A stretch of DNA of 64,000 nt, from assembly GCF_003605755.1 (NCBI RefSeq), contig NZ_RAHJ01000003.1, forward strand, positions 1-64,000. The letters run 5' to 3'. The notes under the pieces were generated by a model that saw nothing but the letters and a program-made list of their open reading frames with translations, ran no database searches and had not been told where the DNA came from. This DNA comes from Tsuneonella suprasediminis (GTDB taxonomy: Bacteria > Pseudomonadota > Alphaproteobacteria > Sphingomonadales > Sphingomonadaceae). Positions 58,659-64,000 of this stretch are shown here, piece after piece; position 1 is the first letter of the stretch, and each line of letters begins with the position of its first letter. A program made the translations under genes and the position numbers.

Positions 58659-61076
58659 ATGCGGGCCCGTTTGCCGATGGCACGCACTCGCCCGGTGCAG
58701 GCCGCTTCACTAGTGTTTGCCTGTGTCGTGGCCGTCTGGCCGAACGGTTCGGTTCTGGCGAAAGAGCCTGCACCCGCCGCAACCTCCGAAGCGCGCGAAA
58801 ATCCCGATCCCCATGCCAGCGACCCGGCAGGGCATATCGTGGTGAAAGGCAGGCGTTGGGGGCAAGCTGAAATCGCCGCAGAATCGGTGATAGACGAAAA
58901 CGCCATCGATTCATTTTCCGCCACAACGATTGGCGAATTGCTCGACAGGATGGCTTCGTTGATCGACAGCAGGGGGCAATCGCCGGAATTGCTGGTCAAC
59001 GGCAAACGCATCACCAATCCCGCCGAGCTCAAGGACTATCCCAAAGAGGCGCTGGCTCGCATTGCCGTCCTGCCCAAAACAGCGGCGGCGGTGTATGGGT
59101 TCGAACCGGAAAAACGGGTCGTCAATCTCGAACTGAAGCGCAAGTTCGCCAGTTGGCAGATACAGTCGGAGGTCGAGATGCCGACGGCAGGCGGTCGGCG
59201 TAATGCGACACTGAGGATGGGGCGCTTCATCATCGATGGCGACACCCGCTGGAACATCGGCGCGAATGTCGCGGACGAAACCGAATTGCTTCGCAGCGAA
59301 AGGCAGGTGCCGGTTCAGCCCGCCGCGCAGACGCTTCTCGATGCGCTTGGGGCCGGGGGTGCCGGGATCGATCCCAACCGATATGAATCGCTGTTCCCAC
59401 GCAGCAATGCGCAGGGTTTCAACGCCAGCGTCACGCATCCGGTGGGCGCCTTTTCGGCCTCGGCCAATTTCTCTGCCGGTCGCAGGGAAAGTGCCCAGAC
59501 GATCGGGATGCCGGTGGCGATCGTGCAGGCCCCCGCCGGGGAGGATTATGGCTTGCTCGCCGCTGAGGAAGCTCTGGAAAACCGGCAGCGATCCGAAAGT
59601 ATCAGCACCGGCCTCTCGCTGTCGGGCCCGGTCGAAGGCTGGCAAACCAGCCTCGGCTTTCGCTACAGCGTGAATTGGGCGAAGTCTGCGCGCGATGTCG
59701 GCTACGATGTTACTCCGTTGCAGCAACGCATCGACGATGGGGCGGAATGGCCGCTCGGTGCGGACCAGTGGGGCAATCTGCCTTTGTTGACCGATCGCCT
59801 GGCGTCGACAAGCGAAGTCTATAATCTGTCACTGACGGCAAGCCGCCCGGTGGCCGACTTGCCCGCAGGCCCAATGCGGACAAGCGTTTCGCTGAATGCG
59901 AACAGGTTTCTGACGAATTCGTCATACTTCGATGCCGATGCGAACCAATGGTCGGGCTCGCGTTCGTCTCGCTATCAGTTCGATGGTCTGGTGTCGCTCT
60001 CTCTGCCGGTTGCCAGCAGAGGGGCTGGCGTGCTGGACGAGATTGGCGATCTGACGGCAACGATGTCCGGCGCATTCCGCAAAGTGACCAAGGCAAAAAC
60101 GAATTACCGGCTGAGCGGCGCGCTGGACTGGTCACCGGCCAGCTTTGTGAACCTGAGAACCGCTTATTCGCGGGAAAACGTAGAGCCGGGGTACGAACAG
60201 TTATTCGGGCCTCGGATGGAAATCGTGAATCGCGTGTTCGATTTTCGCCGCGATGAATATGTTCAGGTGCTCTACCGTTTTGGCGGTAATCCCGATCTGG
60301 CAGGGGGGACCGCACAGAACCTGTCGGCCGATCTGTCGCTGATGCCGTTCGGGCCGGGCTCGGTTATGTTCAACCTCGGTTATCGCCGCTCGGTCACCAA
60401 TGGCGGGATTTCATCGCTGCCCGATCTGACGCCTGTGGTCGAGGCGGCCTTTCCGGACAGGATCATTCGCGATCCTTCGGGAAAGCTGGTGCTGGTCGAT
60501 GCAAGGGCAATCCGTATCGCATCGGAGCGGAGCCAGCGGCTTACAACAGGGCTTTCATTCAGATGGACCGAGAAGCCCCCCGCGCTTCCCAGCGAAGCGG
60601 AGGAGGTATCCCCTGCCTTCGCGCCCTGGACCGTTACAGCATCGCTCACCCATCAATGGAGCCTCCAGAGCCAGACGCAGATACGGCCGGAACTGGCCAT
60701 CATCGACCGGCTGGAAGGGGGAGGACAGGCGCGCCATCGTGCCGATTTCCAGCTGAACGTGGGACGCAAGGGGCTCGGCGCCAGCGCGAGTGCAAGCTGG
60801 AACGGCCCGGCCTATGTGCTGGGGGCCGGGGGGGCGATCTATCGCTACTGGCCGTCGACAATGTTCAATCTCGGCGGCTTTATCGAGCCGGGATCGATTT
60901 TCGGGGCAGATGGGCAGAAGAAATGGATCGACGCGCTGAAACTGTCGGTCGACATCCAGAACCTGTTCGACAGTCGGAAGGTTATTGAATCGCCTGGCAG
61001 ACCTGACGGATTTTCGCGCGACGAACTCGATCCGCTGGGGCGAACAATTCGGTTTACGATCAATACAAGCTTCTGA
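58659..61076 (+). CDS. TonB-dependent receptor-like outer membrane protein, divergent plug
   Basis: An 805-residue protein (799 if the ATG at 58677 is used). Signal peptide PVQAASLVFACVVAVWPNGS to VLA, a TonB-box-like GHIVVKGRRWG, a divergent plug (SATTIGELLDRMASLIDSRG, SPELLVNGKRI, ELKDYPKEALARIAVLP) in place of the classic LRGP block, and a long barrel ending GRTIRFTINTSF. The KTAAAVYGFEPEKRVVNLEL stretch stands where the plug usually has LRGPxxxLYGxxAxGGVVN. Such receptors recur in sphingomonads with unknown ligands. It is read toward a TetR gene. Confidence 0.82.
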   Translation: MRARLPMARTRPVQAASLVFACVVAVWPNGSVLAKEPAPAATSEARENPDPHASDPAGHIVVKGRRWGQAEIAAESVIDENAIDSFSATTIGELLDRMASLIDSRGQSPELLVNGKRITNPAELKDYPKEALARIAVLPKTAAAVYGFEPEKRVVNLELKRKFASWQIQSEVEMPTAGGRRNATLRMGRFIIDGDTRWNIGANVADETELLRSERQVPVQPAAQTLLDALGAGGAGIDPNRYESLFPRSNAQGFNASVTHPVGAFSASANFSAGRRESAQTIGMPVAIVQAPAGEDYGLLAAEEALENRQRSESISTGLSLSGPVEGWQTSLGFRYSVNWAKSARDVGYDVTPLQQRIDDGAEWPLGADQWGNLPLLTDRLASTSEVYNLSLTASRPVADLPAGPMRTSVSLNANRFLTNSSYFDADANQWSGSRSSRYQFDGLVSLSLPVASRGAGVLDEIGDLTATMSGAFRKVTKAKTNYRLSGALDWSPASFVNLRTAYSRENVEPGYEQLFGPRMEIVNRVFDFRRDEYVQVLYRFGGNPDLAGGTAQNLSADLSLMPFGPGSVMFNLGYRRSVTNGGISSLPDLTPVVEAAFPDRIIRDPSGKLVLVDARAIRIASERSQRLTTGLSFRWTEKPPALPSEAEEVSPAFAPWTVTASLTHQWSLQSQTQIRPELAIIDRLEGGGQARHRADFQLNVGRKGLGASASASWNGPAYVLGAGGAIYRYWPSTMFNLGGFIEPGSIFGADGQKKWIDALKLSVDIQNLFDSRKVIESPGRPDGFSRDELDPLGRTIRFTINTSF

Positions 61077-61115
61077 ACCCTTGCCGCCCACCTGACACGC
61101 AGCGGGGCAGGCCGT

Positions 61116-61814
61116 TCAGCGGGGCATCGCAATCAGGAACGGCAGCATGTTGGTGGTGAGCTTCCGCATCTCATCGTCTTTCAGGCCCAGCATTTCGCGC
61201 AGGTGAGGCCCGATCACGGCATCGCCGAATGCGGCGATTGCAATAGTGAGCACCACGCCCTTCACGCGTTCTTCCGCCTCGGGTTCGGGGATCTTTTCGG
61301 CAAATGCCGTGACCAGCGATTGCACGGCGTTGCGGATCGGCTCCAGATGTTCGAAATCCCGCGCCAGCACGATCCACGCAGCAAGCTGCCCCGCACCGCC
61401 GGTGTCAAACGCTTCGAACACCTGCTCGATAACGCTGCGCTGGGCATTGGGGTCGTCCCTGATTTGAACGACAGCGCTTTCCAGCGCATCGGCCAGATCG
61501 TCGACCATGGCGCCCATCAGCGAGGCTTGCAGGCCTGCCGCCGAGCCGAAGTGGTGGAGGACATTGCCGTGCGACATGCCGACCCGTTTGCCGACATTCG
61601 AGACGGTAACGGCACCGGGCCCACCTTCCAGCAAGAGAGAGCGCGCGGCGGCAATGCCCTCTTCCCGGGCCTCTTCAGCGCTGCGCTTTCTCCGGCGTGT
61701 TTTCTTCGGCGTCGCGCTTGCGCGGGCGTACCGGCCGCGGGTTACGACGGGGGAGGCGGTATCGTTGTCGCCCCCGCTGCTATCCGCCTTATCGATCCTG
61801 TCGCTTTTCTTCAT
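61116..61814 (-). CDS. TetR/AcrR family transcriptional regulator
   Basis: A 232-residue regulator. The HTH is at about residues 52-98 (AAARSLLLEGGPGAVTVSNV, GKRVGMSHGNVLHHFGSAAGLQASLM), preceded by an unusually long basic N-terminus of ~50 residues with RGRYARASATPKKTRRRKRS. The C-terminal ligand domain is helical (AAWIVLARDFEHLEPIRNAV). It converges with the preceding receptor. It could read the TTGACATCA palindromes at 54356 and 57918, but this is a guess. The 221 bp upstream (61815-62035) hold no gene. Confidence 0.9.
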   Translation of the reverse strand: MKKSDRIDKADSSGGDNDTASPVVTRGRYARASATPKKTRRRKRSAEEAREEGIAAARSLLLEGGPGAVTVSNVGKRVGMSHGNVLHHFGSAAGLQASLMGAMVDDLADALESAVVQIRDDPNAQRSVIEQVFEAFDTGGAGQLAAWIVLARDFEHLEPIRNAVQSLVTAFAEKIPEPEAEERVKGVVLTIAIAAFGDAVIGPHLREMLGLKDDEMRKLTTNMLPFLIAMPR

Positions 61815-62035
61815 TCCGCCCTCATACGCTCACTCTCCCGACTGGTAAATCCGCCGGGATTTCCGCCTGTTGATTGTGGGATGGGAGCGGAAGATGCTAC
61901 GGGATAAGCAGATAAACCTTCGAAATATCAAGAGTAAATGCCAAAAGCCGAACCGATCCGGCAATGGCGATGCTCGCTTATGGGGGAGAGCTGCCCACTG
62001 GAGCCAGCGTATGGAGTCGAGCTGTCCGGCAGATA

Positions 62036-63052
62036 TCAGTGCAGCCACGCCTTCCATGCCCGACTGGCTATGGTGGCCTTGTTCGTCACCATCCGTGCCG
62101 GGATACCGTGGGTGTCTGCAAAGTGCATGGCTCGCTCCGGGCCCAGTACCAGCAGGAGTGTGGCAAGCCCATCGGCCTGCATGCAGCCGGTGTGGAGCAC
62201 CGACACCGACAGCACATCGTCTGCAACCGGAAGCCCGGTTTGTGGGTTGAGCGAGTGCGACCACGATCGCGCGTCCGCCTCTCGCCGGCGGCGATAATTG
62301 CCCGATGTGGCGATTGCCCAGCCACACAGCCCGATCCGTGCTGTCGGGGCGTCGCTGTCTGGCGGGGTGTCGAGATCGACCCACCAGGGCAAGCCATCGG
62401 CCTGCACCCCGATCCCGCGCAGCTCTCCGCCGATTTCCAGCAGGGCATGGCGCACACCGATCTGTTCCAGCGCGTCTATCCCGAAATCGACCGCGAACCC
62501 CTTGGCGATGGCGGACAGGTCGAGTTGCAGGCCACCGGGCTGAACCAGTGTGCAATCGTTGTGCGACAGCGCGACATTGCGCCAGTTCAGCTTGCGGGTG
62601 GCCTGCGCCGTTGCGGGACCGGGCATCGCCGCCGGGGCGGGTACGGCACCGAAGCCCCACAGATCGCTTGCCGCGCCCAGTGTGGGGTCGAACGCGCCAT
62701 CGCTGACTTGTGCGAGGGTCAGAGCACAATCGAGCACATGCGCGAACGGGCGGGAAAGAGAAAGCGTTGTGCCGGGGGCAGCCCGGTTGAACCGGCTGAT
62801 TTCGGATTCCGGTTCCCACTGGCTCATCTGCGCGATGACAGTGGCGAACCGCTGTTCCAGCGCCCGCACGATCTGCGTGTCACTGATTTCGGGCGGGGCC
62901 ACTGCGGACAGGCTCCAGCTTGTGCCCATCGTGTCTCCGCAGAGCGTCAGCGTTCGCCCGTTTTGCAGCGGACGCACACGATCCGGGTTGAGATTGGGGG
63001 GAAGCAGCAGTTCCGCCACTTCCCCTCCATCGGTATCCGCAGGCGGGTGCAT
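62036..63052 (-). CDS. apbE: FAD:protein FMN transferase ApbE
   Basis: A 338-residue flavin transferase that links FMN to a Thr/Ser of target proteins using FAD. Motifs: TMGTSWSLSAV, DGAFDPTLGAASDLWGFG, LQLDLSAIAKGFAVD, LLEIGGELRGIG, GWAIATSGNYRR and the C-terminal ADGLATLLLVLGPERA. No lipobox or signal is visible in the N-terminal 40 residues. It overlaps DUF4198 by one base (TGATG). With DUF4198 and DUF2271 it forms a conserved set, often including a PepSY protein, seen near TonB receptors. Confidence 0.93.
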   Translation of the reverse strand: MHPPADTDGGEVAELLLPPNLNPDRVRPLQNGRTLTLCGDTMGTSWSLSAVAPPEISDTQIVRALEQRFATVIAQMSQWEPESEISRFNRAAPGTTLSLSRPFAHVLDCALTLAQVSDGAFDPTLGAASDLWGFGAVPAPAAMPGPATAQATRKLNWRNVALSHNDCTLVQPGGLQLDLSAIAKGFAVDFGIDALEQIGVRHALLEIGGELRGIGVQADGLPWWVDLDTPPDSDAPTARIGLCGWAIATSGNYRRRREADARSWSHSLNPQTGLPVADDVLSVSVLHTGCMQADGLATLLLVLGPERAMHFADTHGIPARMVTNKATIASRAWKAWLH

Positions 63053-63870
63053 CAGAGCGGCAGGAACTCCAGCACCCCTGTGTAAGACGCGCGGTGAGGG
63101 ATGCCGTCCGCGCCGCCTTCTTTGGTGGAGCCGGTTTCGATATAGTACATGCCCGGTGTCGCGGCGGTCAGTTCGACCTGGCCATCGGCGTCGGTCGTCA
63201 GCGTCTGAATACCTGCGTCATCGCGGTAACGTGTGCCTTCTTTGACGAATTCGACTTCCAGCCCGGCCGCGGGCGCACCATCGAGCAGGAAACGCACCGT
63301 TGCGGGTTCGGTGGCGACGAGATCGTTGGGATGTGTCACCGGAACCATCTCCAGCCCGCGACCGGTCGGCGCCAGTGCGGTATCGGTGGGCGCGCCCAGT
63401 GTCACGAATGTTTCGGTGCGCGAGCTGGCTGCGCTGATCCGCACATCGGTGGCCCCTTCGGGTACGGAGGCGCGCGCTTCGCTGACAGTCGCGGCGCGCA
63501 GGCGGTGACGTTCTCCGCCGAGCTGGTAGAAGCCCATCGCACCATCGCTGGCGAGCGCGATGCGATATGTGCCCTGCGCTTTCAACGGCACGTCGAACAC
63601 ACTGCGATAGCGGGCCGAGCCGACGATCTCGGGCTGGACTGCCGCGCCATCGGGGCCAGTGATCTGCAAACTGTCGAGCGGCATGGCCCTATGGTCAAAC
63701 ACGAACAGTTCGTTGGATGCAGCGGCATCGACGCTGACGGTTTCGGTTTCGCCCGACAGAACAGTGGCGGACGGCAACAGCCAGCGGCGATGCGCTTCCG
63801 CAGGGGTGGAGACAAGCGCGCCAAGGCCAAGTGCCAGGACGGCGGCGATCAGGCTGGATCGTTGGAACAT
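63052..63870 (-). CDS. DUF4198 family exported protein
   Basis: A 272-residue protein with a signal peptide (MFQRSSLIAAVLALGLGALV to AEA) followed at once by the conserved HRRWLLPSATVLSG. The C-terminal part has a carboxypeptidase-regulatory-like fold: LEVEFVKEGTRYRDDAGIQT and TDADGQVELTAATPGMYYIE. DUF4198 proteins are periplasmic and often linked to metal uptake. The start at 63870 has gagagg upstream; the longer frame to 63990 reads through the upstream gene's end. It is coupled to apbE. Confidence 0.9.
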   Translation of the reverse strand: MFQRSSLIAAVLALGLGALVSTPAEAHRRWLLPSATVLSGETETVSVDAAASNELFVFDHRAMPLDSLQITGPDGAAVQPEIVGSARYRSVFDVPLKAQGTYRIALASDGAMGFYQLGGERHRLRAATVSEARASVPEGATDVRISAASSRTETFVTLGAPTDTALAPTGRGLEMVPVTHPNDLVATEPATVRFLLDGAPAAGLEVEFVKEGTRYRDDAGIQTLTTDADGQVELTAATPGMYYIETGSTKEGGADGIPHRASYTGVLEFLPL

Positions 63871-63908
63871 GATGATACCTCTCGAAATAGTGTCTGTTCG
63901 AAATCGTG

Positions 63909-64000
63909 TCAGGGTTTGATGGTCAGCCGGACAGTGCCGAGCTCTTTCGTGCCTTTGGCGGACGCGGTCTGGCTGCCCTTTGGCGGCCATTGGAAGGGGA
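63909..64000 (-). CDS. DUF2271 family protein, C-terminal fragment
   Basis: Thirty codons from the right edge to a TGA at 63911-63909. They read PFQWPPKGSQTASAKGTKEL then GTVRLTIKP, matching the end of DUF2271 proteins, which accompany DUF4198 and ApbE in this type of operon. The rest lies outside the window. It is 38 bp upstream of DUF4198 and in the same direction. Confidence 0.7.
   Translation of the reverse strand, partial: PFQWPPKGSQTASAKGTKELGTVRLTIKP

Overview
The window looks like chromosomal DNA of a GC-rich alphaproteobacterium of the order Sphingomonadales (Sphingomonadaceae or Erythrobacteraceae). Pointers are several large TonB-dependent receptors, a PEP-CTERM choice-of-anchor A protein, a biliverdin phytochrome paired with its heme oxygenase, a GTA-type 3TM holin, and interspersed repeats of the 'tcattgcgaggagcc' type. 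The order is inferred from gene content; the species cannot be read from the sequence.

Layout. 1-617 is probably the edge of a genomic island next to tRNA-Lys(UUU): a truncated IS3-family element has landed five codons into a gene with a strong Shine-Dalgarno, beside two direct repeats. 618-3561 is core chromosome (tRNA-Lys, folK, aguB, a secreted methyltransferase-like protein, msrA). 3562-5382 is an AT-richer patch carrying a tyrosine recombinase bracketed by a perfect 16-bp inverted repeat. 5383-17341 is one tightly packed, same-strand operon: three DUF2827 predicted glycosyltransferases, a small secreted protein, two TPR-glycosyltransferase proteins, an AGE-type sugar epimerase, an exported NTF2-like protein, a single-pass membrane protein, a winged-helix regulator and an S41 protease. 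17342-27040 alternates repeat clusters with accB-accC, aroQ, a lone holin, a DUF885 peptidase with a LacI regulator, and the PEP-CTERM protein.

27041-43160 holds transport and housekeeping genes: a Pit phosphate transporter with a candidate Pho box, a YhhQ-type transporter, a NupC nucleoside transporter with a 2OG-Fe(II) oxygenase, a TonB receptor with a TonB protein, manC-manA for GDP-mannose, bphO-bphP, and ftsH. 43227-54334 has parA, rpoZ, a phospholipase-D-type synthase, doxX, a ZnuD-like receptor, a LysR-divergent pirin/YceI/FMN-reductase/pirin/GNAT operon, and a DUF2147/ferritin-like pair. 54709-64000 has two more TonB receptors (the first with a strikingly AT-rich internal patch), a small secreted protein, a TetR regulator and an ApbE/DUF4198/DUF2271 operon running off the right edge.

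The most promising candidate for an undescribed system is 3932-17341: a possible DNA inversion module directly upstream of a large, translationally coupled operon predicted to make and attach sugars and to process a secreted protein. The glycosylated target is not visible here, and all system-level statements about it are inference.
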